Source of the DNA: Siphonodentalium dalli
Taxonomy: Eukaryota > Mollusca > Scaphopoda > Gadilida > Siphonodentaliidae
Reading direction: 5' to 3'
Assembly: GCA_032622095.1 (NCBI GenBank)
Contig: CP136061.1
Span: 83,982,324 to 84,046,323, forward strand
DNA length: 64,000 nucleotides
In this document: one piece after another, positions 10,040-21,495 of the stretch
How the letters are laid out: every line of letters starts with the position of its first letter
How positions within the stretch are numbered: the first letter of the stretch is position 1
Translations under genes and position numbers: made by a program
Notes under the pieces: generated by a model
Told to the model about the DNA's origin: nothing
The model's database searches: none
Seen by the model: the letters and a program-made list of their open reading frames with translations, nothing else

Positions 10040-13000
10040 CAATCCAATTAAGTGATTATTCAAACTCAAACTCAAGTGATTTTATTTGATGATCAATTCA
10101 TAAATTACAATTTGGCAATGGGGCTCTGTGGGATCCTGTGGAAGCCATGGCTTATGGGTCAGAGCCCTATAATAATACAATAGTTATAATATAGACATGA
10201 ACTAAATGTGGGTGCAAGTGCAAGAGGAGAGGAACAGTTCAGAGAGAGAGAGAGAGAAAGATATGTAGGTTGGGGAGGGGTGGGTGGAAAATGGTGTGCA
10301 TAATATGTTGAAGATATGCTCATAAGCAATAGAACTATATGTTACTTGATTTCATGAAACATTATTATTTCAATTTAATGAATGTGTAAGGATGTGACTG
10401 AATCACCAGTGGAGCTCAGTTGATTTGGGCTAAGAATATGGAAGTTTGTTTGTTTTTTATTCTTTGATGATCGAATTTGAATAATATAGAAGGTCATTAA
10501 CACATATGGATCATTTATGATAATAGTCATTGATAAAGTAATCATTTAGATATTTGGGGTAGTCAATACATGTTTCAATGCGTAATCTGCAATCTTCAGG
10601 GAGGCTATTCCATAATGCTCGGGCTTTGTTTGAAATTGCGTTTTTTGAGGGTTTGGTCCTTTTAAATTCATGATAAAGATTACCTTTTGATTTTGAGCGA
10701 GTATTATGGCTATGTATATCTGCTAGGTTTGTGAATAATTTTGATAAGGAATCAGGTAGTGCATGTGCATGGTAGTCATGCAGTATTCTAATTAGCTGCA
10801 TGTTCCCAATGTCATCAAGCATTAGTAGTTTGGCTTGTCTGCAATATATGGAAATATTACTAGTACCATTTGAGATAATTTTTAGGGCATTCTCCTGTAA
10901 TTTTCTGATTTTAGTAAGATTTGTTATGGTTGACGAGCTCCAGATTGCATTATAGTAGGTCAGGTAGGGTATAATTAATGATAGATACACGGTTTTCAAT
11001 GTAGCAGTAGGAACAAAGTGACTGATTTTCTCAGAATTCCAACATTACTGGAAAGTTTAGAGCATATTAAACTTATGTGTTTATCCCAAGATAGATTGTC
11101 TTCAATAGTGACACCTAAAAATTTAGTATTCATCACTCTGTTAAGTATCGGTAATACTTCAGGTATTGGACAGTTAGTGAAGAGCATATAATTTGTTTTA
11201 TCAATGTTCAAAGACAATTTGTTAGCAGCGAACCACTCACTCATATAGTCCATTTCAATGTTAACTCTGTTAAATAGGTTGTGGATATCTTTATCAGAAC
11301 AAAATGCATTTGTGTCGTCAGCAAAAGGAATCAGTTTGACATCTTTACATACACTAGGTAGGTCATTCATGTATATTAGGAATAGGAGAGGCCCTAAGAT
11401 AGAGCCTTGTGGGACACCACATGTAATTTCATTAAGTTCTGATATGTGACCATCATATTGGACACATTGTTTTCTATGCGTAAGATAATCATGAAACCAT
11501 TTCAGTGCAACCCCACGACATCCATAATTCTCTAGTTTTTTTTAGCATTATACTGTGATTAATTGTATCAAATGCCTTAGACAAATCGAGAAACACCCCA
11601 ATTGTGTGCTCACGATTGTCTAGGGCACCAGTTATTTTTTCTATGAGGTCAGTCAGTGCTAGAATTGTGGAATTATTCTTTCTAAATCCATATTGGCTAC
11701 TGTATAAAATCTTATGTTTCTCCAAGTACTTAATTAGTCTGTTATACATAAGTTTTTTAAGTATTTTTGAAAAGATTGGTAGTACAGATACAGGTCTGTA
11801 GTTGCCAATTACACTTGGGTCTTTTGCTTTAAAGATTGGTGATACTTTAGCAAATTTCATTTGTTCTGGGAATACACCCTGTGAGAGAGATAAGTTACAA
11901 ATATATGTCAGAGGTTGGATAAAGAATTCTGCACACTGTTTTAAGGCGCCACAATTAAATTCATCTAATCCAGCAGCTTTTTTTGAGTCTATGTTATTTA
12001 GTATATTCATTATCTCTAATTCTCCAGAAGGTTCAATATAAAATGAAGATGATATGGGAACTGGGAGAAAATCATTAGGATCATTAGTTGAGTTTATCTT
12101 TGCTGCAAAGTTAGGTCCGATATTAGTGAAAAATTCATTGAATTTTTCTGCAATTTTGACTTTACCATTTATGTACTTGTTTTCGTGTAGAAATTGTTTC
12201 ACAGTAATATTGTTTTTGTTCTTATTAAGCATTTTTTTCAGTACAGCCCAGGTTGATTTCATGTTTCCTTGGTAACGCTCAAATTTGTTATGGTAATAGC
12301 TTCGTTTCGCCATTCTTATTGTAGTGTTTAGTCTATTTTTATATGCTTTGTATCTTTCATTGTCATTTTTAGATCTGTATTGTAAGAAGTTTCTATACAA
12401 TTTATTCTTTCTCTTGATTGAGTTAACTATTCCTGTTATCCACGGATTGTTGTTTTGAGTCCTAATTTTCTTTCTGCATTTTGGAAAGCTGTATGCATCA
12501 CTCATATAATCAATGAAAGTTACATAGGATGAATTGCAGTCGGTACTGTTGTAAACAGTGCCCCAGTCCATAGAGGATATCTTATTGATGAAGTTTTTAA
12601 TGTTCTGATTTGAAAATTCGCGTTGGTAGATGTACATCTCTTTATTTGGGCAGTGTTTATTTTCATGCTCAGTTATTATAAGGAATATTGGTAGGTGATC
12701 AGATATATCTTCAACAAAAATGCCTGAGTATTTTGGGGAAGAATGGTGACAGTTGGTGAATATGTTGTCTATTAGGGTTGCACTGAACTGTTATTCGTGT
12801 TGGTTTAGTTATCATTGGGAGGAACATAAAGGATTTCAATAGATTGGTGAAATCTTTACCTGCATTATTATCAGATCCTAGATTAATATTAAAGTCTCCC
12901 AACAAGATACACTCCCGCTTCTCTTTGGTTATTTTCAACATTTTAGACTCTATTTTCTCCATGAATTTCTCAAGATCTGAATTTGGGGGTCGATATATGC

Positions 13001-13790
13001 AGCCTACTATTTGTTTTTTCCCTCTATTATTTTCCAGCCCAATGAAAATGCTTTCCAGAAAGTCATTGTTGATATTCAAATCAGTACGGATCTCAGTTTT
13101 TAGTGATGAGTTTATCTAAAGTCCAACTCTTCCTCACCCTTTATTTTCTCTGTGACTTTCAATCAAGTTATATCCATTTAATGTCATGAGGTTCATTGGT
13201 GAGTCATTAGATAACCATGTTTCAGTAACACCTATAATGTCAAAGTTATGTCTGCAATTGTTGAGGAAGGTTGATAATTTTTCTATGTTCTTACTTATGG
13301 ATCTCATATTAAAGTGAATCATAGATGCTGTTATACTATTGTCTATATGTTTAATTTTTTCATTAAATTCTTCTAATAATAGATAATTTGAGGAATTCGG
13401 GTAGTCCAACAAACTCGCATTTTCTTCTATATCATACTCATTTTGGAAATCATCGTTTAATGTAAAGGGGTTTGTTAGAAGTTGTTTCATGTTTGCCAGA
13501 TCTAAACGATTGACATTTTGTTTCATTTCATATATTGCTAACTTGAAGAGAGCTTCTTCTTCAATATGATTGAAGGGGAAGACTTCTTGGATACAGTATT
13601 ACAGTGGTAGCAGAACCAAGATGTGTTGTCTTCATCAAGTTTTCGTAGATCAATTTTATTTAGCTTAGAGCATTTCAAATGAATCCACTGGTCACACAGG
13701 TCACATCCTAGAGCATCTTGGTTGTTTCTTACAGATTTCTTGCAGGTTGAGCATGGATACTTTATTGGCATTTAGTTTTTGGTGGAGTGG
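10040..13790 (-). mobile_element. CR1-like non-LTR retrotransposon, nearly full length
   Basis: It runs 5' to 3' from about 13.79 to 10.04 kb on the minus strand: PHD-like zinc finger, AP endonuclease, reverse transcriptase, C-terminal domain, 3' UTR. The 3' end carries short tandem words (TTGAGTTTGAGTTTGAAT on the minus strand), as in CR1/L2 elements that end in short repeats rather than poly-A. A GA-rich tract at 10238-10258 lies in the 3' UTR. No target-site duplication was recognised. The copy is dead because of frameshifts. Confidence 0.85.
10511..13771 (-). pseudogene. CR1-like PHD-endonuclease-reverse transcriptase polyprotein, frameshifted
   Basis: The N-terminus (13538-13771) has a Cys4-His-Cys3 PHD pattern beginning CSTCKKSVRN. 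After a frameshift comes the endonuclease (13134-13526 with HFNMRS and VTETWLS; 12711-13079 with YRPPNSDLEKF and LLGDFN). The reverse transcriptase follows at 11489-12637 with NYRPVSVLPIFSKILKK, QYGFRKNNST and FLDLSKAFDTINH. A further frame carries GVPQGSILGPLLF and the catalytic FADDT at 10996-11488. The C-terminal domain lies at 10511-10999. At least four frame breaks inactivate it. The PHD-first layout is known for CR1-group elements of invertebrates. Confidence 0.85.
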
Positions 13791-14430
13791 GGTGTGGGGT
13801 TGGCTTTGTGTATGGTATAGAGAAAAATAGAAAGGAAGTTTAAGAGATGGTGCAGTTGGATGAGGTTTCCAACTTAAATCAGTGGTTGGCAGTCAAAGGA
13901 ACCACTTTACCAGTAAATGTATTTTTATTATTTCTGGGCCAGTAAAGGCCTGATCTTTGTACGATCAATTGAATTGAATTTAAATTATGCTTGAATGGAA
14001 ATATGGTAATAAATACAGAATTTTTGTTTTTGTTAAATGGAATTTTTGGAATCATATATCAGTAGTTAATACCATTATACAATGTTGATATTACATTGGT
14101 TTATTTTTTGTATATAGGAATATAGTACCGTAATGTGATCTTCAACTGTGTTTATAAAGCTAAAGGCTATTTATCCATTTAAGAATATAGTAAACATAGT
14201 TTTTAATTGTTTGAATATTTAAACTGGGGTTATAGTCAATTAATAGCTGAGTTAGACAAAACTTTAGGATCAAGCTTGATCCTGGTTATTCTAGATATAT
14301 TACAGTGGTAGAATGTGAAGGCTATTTCGTTTTGTATAAATACCAGTATAATTGGGAGATTATTTTATATAGGGATATGGTAACATGAGCATGATTTGTT
14401 AAATTGGGGCAATATCTATCAAGATCTGAT
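13791..14430. other. 5' flank of the CR1-like element, no gene seen
   Basis: AT-rich sequence without a recognisable frame. Part of it is probably the 5' UTR of the retrotransposon, but I could not fix its 5' end. Confidence 0.4.
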
Positions 14431-14644
14431 TTAACCCTTTCAGCGCCAAGTCCGATCCCCGCATCAACCCACACTCCCCCATCATTCTCCAAATCTACCG
14501 ATCATAACAATGCGATACATTGATGGAAAGAGCTATTAGAGCTGCTTCCATCAATGCATCACACTACCACAATCAACAAATCCGAATAACGACCAAGAAA
14601 ACATGCGCCGATACAAAAATCGGACCCGGCACTGAAAGGGTTAA
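14431..14644. mobile_element. TTAA MITE, CCCTTTCAGTGCC family, copy 1
   Basis: It starts TTAACCCTTTCAGCGCCAAG and ends GGCACTGAAAGGGTTAA. An internal hairpin surrounds GATGGAAAGAGCTATTAGAG. About 214 bp, non-coding, TTAA on both sides. Relatives are at 51502, 62227 and 63633. Confidence 0.8.
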
Positions 14645-14771
14645 ACAATCTCTGGGTCAGGTTAGATCCTGATCCTGATTCGTTTTTATATTAGTCATTA
14701 AGTGTCTTATCATTTGAGTTACTTGTCTATGGTGGTAGACAATACAGTGGTACAAGATTGGTACATGTATT

Positions 14772-15623
14772 CACAGGGACCTGTAACGCGCTCCGCCCCC
14801 CTTTTGCACTGCCCATATACGCCGCTCTCTATACGCGCCTTCTTCGCGTTAATGGAACATTATATAGACAAGGGGCTCTGTAGAAATTCAACGTTTCACC
14901 ATCGCTCGGGAGTCGCACAAATTTAGCCCATTCACCCCAGTAATGATAACGATATATACACGGATGGATCGGCAAAGAATTCATCTTTCAATTTATACCA
15001 CAAACACCCATCAGAAACATTCATACACGTTGCATTTGATAAAATTTTAACCACCGAATATTGTCTCCGGAGAGCGTATTTTTTCGATTTGATCCGGCTC
15101 AGACAGCAATGGACGCTTGTGTGTCGAAATTCACCACCCATGCAGTTTACTATCATTAAAAATCGGTCAAACGATCAACTAAATATCTGGAACTTAGCGA
15201 TTTATTGTCGGCTAATAATTTATTTACTCATACAAATCAACACATTGTCAGTAAACAATTCTAATAGAGGAGAAATCTGTCGATAATTCCAACTTTAAAA
15301 AAGATATTTGTCAAGTGACACAGTTCCTAAATTTAATATTCATTGTGACCTGACCTTTCCATGACTGACATAGTAGAAACAGCCAATCACCGCTCAGTGT
15401 TAGAATCGAGGTCAGGTCATAATGAATATTAAAATGAGGACCTTGATTCTAACACTGAGCGGTGATTGGCTGTTTCTACTATGCGATGGTGAAACGTTGA
15501 ATTTCTACAGAGCCCCTTGTCTATATAAAGTTCCATTAACGCGAAGAAGGCGCGTATAGAGAGTGGCGTATATGGGCAGTGCAAAAGGGGGGCGGACAGC
15601 GGAGCGCGTTACAGGCCCCTGTG
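14772..15623. mobile_element. Long-armed foldback element with 7-bp target duplication
   Basis: Terminal inverted arms of about 135 bp begin CACAGGGACCTGTAACGCG and run to CAACGTTTCACCATCGC. The right arm is the mirror image. The flanks ATGTATT (14765-14771 and 15624-15630) are a direct duplication. The arms are GC-richer than the surroundings. No transposase is seen. The superfamily is uncertain; 7-8 bp would suit a hAT-like element. Confidence 0.75.
15369..15483. repeat. Palindrome nested in the foldback element
   Basis: Arms of about 39 bp containing CATAGTAGAAACAGCCAATC and CGCTCAGTGTTAGAATC are mirrored around a 37-bp loop that itself contains GAGGTCAGGTCATAATG. It lies near the right arm of the larger foldback element and could be an independent insertion. 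Confidence 0.7.
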
Positions 15624-15630
15624 ATGTATT

Positions 15631-16758
15631 GCACTGTTTTTAATTATTCATATTAATAATTTTGTTAAATTTTACTACAGAAAGCAGCTTTACAGGAAGC
15701 AGCGACGAGTGATTTTCTAAGTTTAATTAAAGAAGTTTTAGATGGGGGTATTATATACATGTATACCTATTTTTATGCAAGACTTAATATACTCAGTATG
15801 TATGCAAGGACACTACCTGATGATGTTCTGGAAGTGTTTTCGGTATATACTAAGTAGATCAGTGGTGATAGTGATTAGAGGACGTTCTTGGATTCATGCA
15901 ATCATGTGGTATAACAAAGCATGCAGACAAATAGATAGAGTTATGCATTCATAGATAATTAATGTTCATGCAAATCAAATGTTATAACCTGTCATGCAGA
16001 AATTTGTACTGGTTATTCTGGACTACACATAGATTTATGAATAAATAATCATAAAGGTGTAATATCGCATAAAGACAGTAATCACAGTATACATAATTAT
16101 CATGCAAGGCAACATATATAATATCATAACATCATTATTAATAGGTTCATGCAATTGTAATGTATTTCATGCACTGTGTTAATCTATTCTTCTTGGTGTT
16201 GTTGAGGACATACATGTAGTTCACTCACAAGATTTTGACTGTTAAAAATAATATAGCCAGATTTTCGCCAATGTTAACTGAATGATATTGAATTATTTAT
16301 TGGAACTTTTACAATGTTTCTGATATACATATATCTTTATACGACTCATATGAATTAAATACTATGTTCACGTGGAAAGGTTCACCTAATATACAGTTAC
16401 ATGTAGTTCTGCTGATGAAAGACTGAGTGAAAAATAACCCACTATTGTTTTATGTATCTATTGAAGAAATGAAGAGCATGCAAGCTACATAAAAGTATAC
16501 ATACATATATACTACATACAGATAGAGAGTATGATTCAGCATTTTATAAGGATAGGGGTTCATGTATAGTCACATGATTTAGTTTTCTATTCATGCGATA
16601 AGAGTACATGCAGAAGTAGCAATAGGTAGCAGTAATATTTGGTTATATATAGCACACCAAGGTAGACAAACATACAGTGACAAACAAACATATATACATA
16701 GGAACAAACAAGATCATGCAGAAGACACATGATTGCATGTCGGTTATCCTTGACCTCC
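15631..16758. other. AT-rich, no gene seen
   Basis: No coding or RNA gene was recognised. The word ATGCA recurs unusually often (for example TTCATGCAATCATG and GTTCATGCAAATC), without a fixed period. Confidence 0.4.
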
Positions 16759-16956
16759 TTAGAGTTTCTCGAGGTCACTGGGTTTCAGAATGAGTGACTT
16801 TGTGTCATCATGTGTTAAGGCAATAATCTTGCCGTCCATGGTCCAATAATTCTTAACATTTGGATGTTTATGTACTTCCTTGAGAAGCTCCATGTTTTTC
16901 GCGGTAAGGCTTTCTGTTATCACAAGTTTAGTGTCATTCCCGAATAGCTTACAGTT
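16759..16956 (-). pseudogene. Retroelement ORF1-type C-terminal fragment
   Basis: A frame too short for most gene finders ends at a TAA (16759-16761). It contains KLFGNDTKLVITESLTAKN, then YWTMDGKIIALTHDD and LKPSDLEKL. This pattern (an ESLT-x-x-N stretch, then W-T-x-x-G-K-I, then a D-L-x-x-L end) resembles the conserved C-terminus of ORF1 proteins of some invertebrate non-LTR elements. Upstream it is interrupted by stops and by the foldback element whose target duplication begins at 16977. Family recognition is from memory. Confidence 0.5.
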
Positions 16957-16981
16957 TTTTTAGTGTACGTTTCGCCATGAA

Positions 16982-18928
16982 CAGGTCGGGCACAGGTGCC
17001 AAATGAGCTAAATAGCTCATTTGAGCTCACATAGCTAAATCGAGCTAAATTTTTAATGTGATTTTAAGTCCATTTCCTCAGTTCAACGCATGCATCAAAT
17101 TATCGCATTGCGAATTTACATTCATTAGTTAGACCCCATGTCAAGCTTCACAGAAACTCTTACCGTTCAAGTAATTAAAACAGCAGTGGCGTGATCAAAG
17201 GAAATTTGATTAAACCTGTTAGGAGAATGATTAAACTTCTTTTTGAACTTACGAATTGTGTTTATAAAACTGCCGCTTCTGCATATTAATTTACCTGGAA
17301 TATATTTCTGAAGGTTAAGGACACAAGGTTACAATGTCTTGTCCGACTGGATAATAAATCGTTTGCCGAACGTACACTGATCTGCCATTAAGAGAAGAAA
17401 AAATACGGAAGCGCGATTGGTCAGTACATTCTTATTTTACGCATCGTTTACTGTGTCTTCTATTGTGTCGATGTGGTAAAAGCGCGTGGCTTTCCGTATC
17501 TTTCAACCAGTGAAATTCGCTTAAAATCATGCTTATAAACACTTAGACGGAGCCTGTTTTGAGCAGCTAATCAGAACGTTTGTTTCATTTTATCTTAGGA
17601 CAGCCCTTTTAATTCAGATTGTTTGGCTTCGGCAATCTGCTACGGCAACCCTTTATCGTGGCCCAGTTTGCTTCAGCAAATGGCTTCGGCATTGCCGATT
17701 GCCGTAGCCAATTATGAGGGCTGCTTAGGATAAGCTTAGGCCAAAGCGAAAAATAGGCATGTTTCCACTCCCCCGCCCGCCCCACCTCAAAACCCCCCGA
17801 CGAAACTCACTTTATTTATTTTCCAAATCCCGAAAAATAAAATACGATGTATTTACTATTTCCACGTGAATTAATACTACACTATTTATATTGTTATATA
17901 TAGACCTCTCACATAAACAAGCATACTAAAATTGTCTCCTTATTTGGTTATTAAATCGACCCACTGACAATAAAATTCCGTGTTGTGACCGATATAGCAA
18001 CAGATTGTAAACAAAAACAAACGCGCACGTGGTTTTCAGACACACTGTAAAATGAAGCTCCATGGCGGCATTAGGGTGATGAGTTTATGACCGCATTATT
18101 AATGTACGTCAACTAACGACATGCCCAAATATACCGGCAAAATAATGCTACACAATATTTACGCGAACGCAAAGAATACATCTGTCCCAAAACTTCCAAC
18201 GGTGTCTGAAAAGAACGGACTGTAACAACCGGATGATATAGGCCTACGGTAATTTACCGAACGGAAGCCGGGTGTATATTTACCGGAAGATCTAAAACAA
18301 TTTTGCCAACATCCGGGAAATAGTGTCAACATGTCGTCCCAAACAAGTGCCAGCAGCGTGTTGGCACTTAAGTTTTTTAAATGCATACACATGGCGCAAG
18401 GCAGAAACAAAATGACAAAGGTTCCCCACAGCAACACCTTTTGTCATAAATGACATAATTATTAGAAAGATAGCACAAATATGATATTTGAATTTCCCCG
18501 CGAAAAAATTAAGTGAAAAGCCACCCCCCCCCCCTGTTTTTTTTATGGATGGGAGTGGAAACATGCCTATTTTTCGCTTTGGCCTTAGACAAAGCGGAGC
18601 GAATCTGACACAGCACGATTTGCCGACTGAAAAGTCAATTTAAAACTATTTTCACTCACGAATTTTAATGAAAACATATGGATAAATCCTTAAGCAATGT
18701 CACGTAAAAGATATCAAGACTGTTGTGAGTAGATGAGCACACGATGTATTTGTGAAGCTCAATACTAGGTTGGTCCAGTAGAAATAAATTCGCAATGCGA
18801 TAATTTGATGCACGCGTTGAACTGAGGAAATGGACTTAAATCACATTAAAAATTTAGCTCGATTTAGCTATGTGAGCTCAAATGAGCTATTTTAGTATTT
18901 AGCTCATTTGGCACCTGTGCCCGACCTG
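16982..18928. mobile_element. 1.95-kb foldback element with 5-bp target duplication
   Basis: Both ends read CAGGTCGGGCACAGGTGCC going inward, with arms continuing for about 140 bp through AGCTCATTTGAGCTCA and GAGGAAATGGACTTAA. The flanks are ATGAA on both sides (16977-16981 and 18929-18933). The interior is non-coding, contains a GGCTTCGGCAAT-type inverted repeat near 17600-17720, and hosts a second element (17739-18584). A 5-bp duplication excludes TA and TTAA families. Confidence 0.8.
17739..18584. mobile_element. PIF/Harbinger-like MITE nested in the foldback element
   Basis: The ends read GGCCAAAGCGAAAAATAGGC and continue through ATGTTTCCACTCCC on both strands, about 35 bp. TTA flanks both sides (17736-17738 and 18585-18587). 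A TTA target with GG-starting ends is the hallmark of PIF/Harbinger MITEs. The interior contains an 11-C run at 18524. No transposase is seen. Confidence 0.65.
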
Positions 18929-18933
18929 ATGAA

Positions 18934-19291
18934 GAGTTCATGTTTCTGATCATGTCAGGTTAATCTGACTATTATATTCACTATGAACATGAACATCTTA
19001 TTACCAGAAATCAAAATAAACTGGGCAGCATTATACACATGACGCATATACATGTTATATAGATCTCAATATCACTGTTTACAAACACACATTGTCGACA
19101 AATGCACAAACTGGTCAGAGCCTTTCAAACTTCGGTCACCAAGAACAGGACCACTTAAAAGACGATCCCATAGTCCACAGTCATATCACCGAGTGATTCA
19201 CCGGTCATCATCATCAGTTGTTAGAAATTTGTTATCAAAATCAACCGTCAATTTAATCATAATTATTATCAATGTGTTGTGCGTTACCTAA
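18934..19291. other. Intergenic, no gene seen
   Basis: This joins the right side of the foldback element to the LTR unit. A short open frame on the plus strand (19052-19291) is serine- and arginine-rich (SPRTGPLKRRSHSPQSYH) but has no recognised homology and overlaps the LTR edge, so I do not call it. Confidence 0.4.
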
Positions 19292-19296
19292 ACATT

Positions 19297-19491
19297 ATCG
19301 AGTAATGACAACGTACCTGTTATAGACTAGATGAGTAGAATTGTGTGTGAACGTGTTTCTTCGACTAGAGTTGAGTTTGGAGTGAATCACATGGCGTCTC
19401 TCGGGCCTTCCGTTGGTCTCCGTGTTCCTTCGGCCATTTCCGTCATTGCTCCGGACTTTACGGGGTCATACTGATAATCAGGCTCACTACA
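19297..19491 (-). repeat. 3' LTR-like direct repeat
   Basis: Nearly identical to 21301-21495; I count about four mismatches by eye. Three extra bases (ATT) are shared on the internal side. The 98% similarity suggests recent insertion or gene conversion. Confidence 0.75.
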
Positions 19492-19506
19492 CTCCTCCCG
19501 TTTCTC
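19492..19506 (-). promoter_or_regulatory. Putative polypurine tract
   Basis: On the minus strand GAGAAACGGGAGGAG directly precedes the TG start of the downstream repeat; 14 of 15 bases are purines. Position and composition fit a plus-strand primer for an LTR element. Confidence 0.55.
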
Positions 19507-19682
19507 TAAAGATGTGATGATCCATTTAAGATGAGTCAAATACATGTGGAACGAGTAGACCCCATCGTCTTTCCAGTGGCCTCCGATAAGTGTTGTTTCC
19601 AGTTCTTCTTAGACGATCCGAAAGACGAGCCGAGAGAGGTTGTTTTGGGTAGGACGATTTGGTTTATCCTTAGTTGCCTATC

Positions 19683-20063
19683 GTTTGATCCATAAATCAG
19701 CATAGAGTTCCTGGGCAGGCTAGATCACCCTAAGGCCCTAGAAGTACTCAGGACTTGTTGGATCATGCTTGAAATGTCAGCAGATCACCGGTTTCTCCAT
19801 GGTTGTCTTAATACTTGTAGTTTGGTCCATAAATCGGCATATAGTTCCTGAGCAGGCTAGATCACCCAAAGGCCCTAGAAGTACTCAGGACTTTTTGGAT
19901 CATGGTTGAAATGTCAGCGGCTCACCGGTTTATCCATGGTTGTCTTAATACTGTAGTTTGGTTCATAAATCAGCATATAGTTCCTGAGCAGGCTAGATCA
20001 CCCGAAGGCCCTAGAAGTACTCAGGACTTTTTGGATCATGGTTGAAATTACAGCAGATCACCG
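19683..20063. repeat. Tandem repeat of about 136 bp, 2.8 copies
   Basis: Units start at 19683, 19820 and 19956, each with CATAAATC, CAGGCTAGATCACCC, CCCTAGAAGTACTCAGGAC and TGGATCATG. The third, partial unit overlaps the end of the TatD frame, so the stop codon (20048-20050) lies within the repeat. Confidence 0.85.
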
Positions 20064-21094
20064 GGTACCGGGGTACCGTAGAACTGTCCGGCATTGTGTG
20101 TCGTGTCAGTCAGCAAATCTATGAGGGACTCACCCCTGATATCAGCTATACATCGTGCCACGTTTCCAACGTACAGCGGACTACCAACTTGAGCACCCCA
20201 CGCTTCCCCGAAATGAGGCGAGTCAGTTTCTAGAAGAAGTCTGTTTGCCGGTATATGACACAGAGCCTGTTTTTGGTGTGAAGTGAAGTGCGCCACCGCC
20301 GCTGTAAATCCAAAGTAGCAGTTGGGAAAACTTGCCCTCCACTGCTCCATTTCTTCACGGCCCGCTGTGAAACAGTGAAGATGGATTAAATGGTATCGGG
20401 GACAGTAGTCGGAGATAATCTTATGACCCCGGGCGTAGACATCAGCTTGATAGTTTCTCGGCCCCCTAAGGTGAAGGATGATGGGTTTTCCACATTCCAC
20501 TGCCCATTTCGTCATTACTTTCAGGACTCGATCTTGGTTGGCCCAGTATGTGGAGGATACAGTTCTATCCAACCCAATCTCTCCCACCGCTACTACTTTT
20601 GGAGAGGATACCAGAGCACGGAGTCGTCCCGCATATGAGTTGTAAAGATCCGCTTTTTTGGGGTGTAACCCCACTGCAGTCTTGAACGGAGACCCCTCCT
20701 CAAAGAATGTCGGATATGTAGATGGGTCACAGCAAACCATAACACCCCCTATGAGGTTAATTGGTGTAGAAGGCGTTGGACGTGGTCGGTCACTTAGCAT
20801 ATCGTTGAGGGTGTATACATCTCGTCCCAGACTATCCTGCATCCGGTCGAGGTGGAAATGTGAGTCGATGGCTACTCTAGCCGATCCAAAAGCATGGGGT
20901 GGAGGCGGAAGGAATGGCAAGTCGATTTGGCTTATCCTATTTCGTGGCCGGAATGAAGAATATGGTGAAGTTGTTTCGGTGTTGCTTTCGTCACCGGAAT
21001 AGGAATCTTTGACAACCCAAAGGGTTCCTGGTTGAATGTCCATCGATTCGGTGAAAGAAGAGATACCATGAGTCTCAAATGACTCCTCACCCAT
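20048..21094 (-). CDS. TatD-family metal-dependent deoxyribonuclease (TATDN2-like)
   Basis: TatD proteins are two-metal DNA exo/endonucleases with a TIM barrel. I chose the ATG at 21094 (context GCCATGG) because the frame reaches no ATG further upstream before a stop. This gives 348 residues. Residues 1-70 are Ser/Pro/acidic-rich and probably disordered. The metal ligands are all present: HFH at 79-81 (IDSHFHLDR), GLHP near 143, Glu172 in VGEIGLD, His208 in ILHLRG, His240 in HLHCF and Asp291 in LLLETDSP. No introns or breaks. It lies alone inside an LTR-bounded unit, which suggests mobility with that element rather than a housekeeping locus. Nuclease activity is inferred from the intact motifs. 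Confidence 0.85.
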   Translation of the reverse strand: MGEESFETHGISSFTESMDIQPGTLWVVKDSYSGDESNTETTSPYSSFRPRNRISQIDLPFLPPPPHAFGSARVAIDSHFHLDRMQDSLGRDVYTLNDMLSDRPRPTPSTPINLIGGVMVCCDPSTYPTFFEEGSPFKTAVGLHPKKADLYNSYAGRLRALVSSPKVVAVGEIGLDRTVSSTYWANQDRVLKVMTKWAVECGKPIILHLRGPRNYQADVYARGHKIISDYCPRYHLIHLHCFTAGREEMEQWRASFPNCYFGFTAAVAHFTSHQKQALCHIPANRLLLETDSPHFGEAWGAQVGSPLYVGNVARCIADIRGESLIDLLTDTTHNAGQFYGTPVPGDLL

Positions 21095-21300
21095 GGCAGG
21101 TTCCGGTGAATCAGGAATGACGGACGGAGTGGCGGATATCGCCGAATCGAGGGTGAAGGTTCCAAGATGGCGGACGGCCCCCCGCACCAAAAATTTCAAA
21201 GAAATTGAACCGAAAAGGAAAATACAAATAACTTATTTACGCGATTTTAAACGAGTGAATTTAAGGTTAGCATGGATAGGAAAACATCATCGTCGAAATT

Positions 21301-21495
21301 ATCGAGTAATGACAACGTACCTGTTATAGACTAGATGAGTAGAATTGAGTGTGAACGTGTTTCTTCGACTAGAGTTGAGTTTGGAGTGAATCACATGGCG
21401 TCTCTCGGGCCTTCCGTTGGTCTCCGTGTTCCTTCGGCCATTTCTGTCATTGCTCCGGACTTTACGGGGTCCTACTGATAACCAGGCTCACTACA
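21301..21495 (-). repeat. 5' LTR-like direct repeat
   Basis: Partner of 19297-19491. On the minus strand it starts TGTAGTGAGCC and lies about 200 bp before the TatD ATG, so it could supply the promoter. No TATA box was confidently seen. Confidence 0.75.

Larger units (their letters stand above)
19297..21495 (-). mobile_element. LTR-bounded unit carrying a TatD-family nuclease
   Basis: Two 195-bp direct repeats bound a 1.8-kb interior. ACATT lies immediately outside each repeat (19292-19296 and 21496-21500), as a target duplication of LTR-element size. Read on the minus strand each repeat begins TGTAGTGAGCC, and the internal side of the downstream repeat carries the purine tract GAGAAACGGGAGGAG, where a polypurine tract should be. 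The interior codes only for a TatD nuclease, followed by a tandem repeat. There is no gag, protease, reverse transcriptase or integrase, and no tRNA-complementary TGG start is seen after the upstream repeat. It resembles a non-autonomous LTR element with a cargo gene. Confidence 0.65.

Noticed and set aside
11258-12275. Plus-strand frames over the CR1-like element
   Set aside because: Antisense shadows of the reverse transcriptase, which has clear motifs on the minus strand.
20042-21329. Plus-strand frames across the TatD region
   Set aside because: Antisense shadows; the minus-strand frame has the complete TatD metal-binding set.
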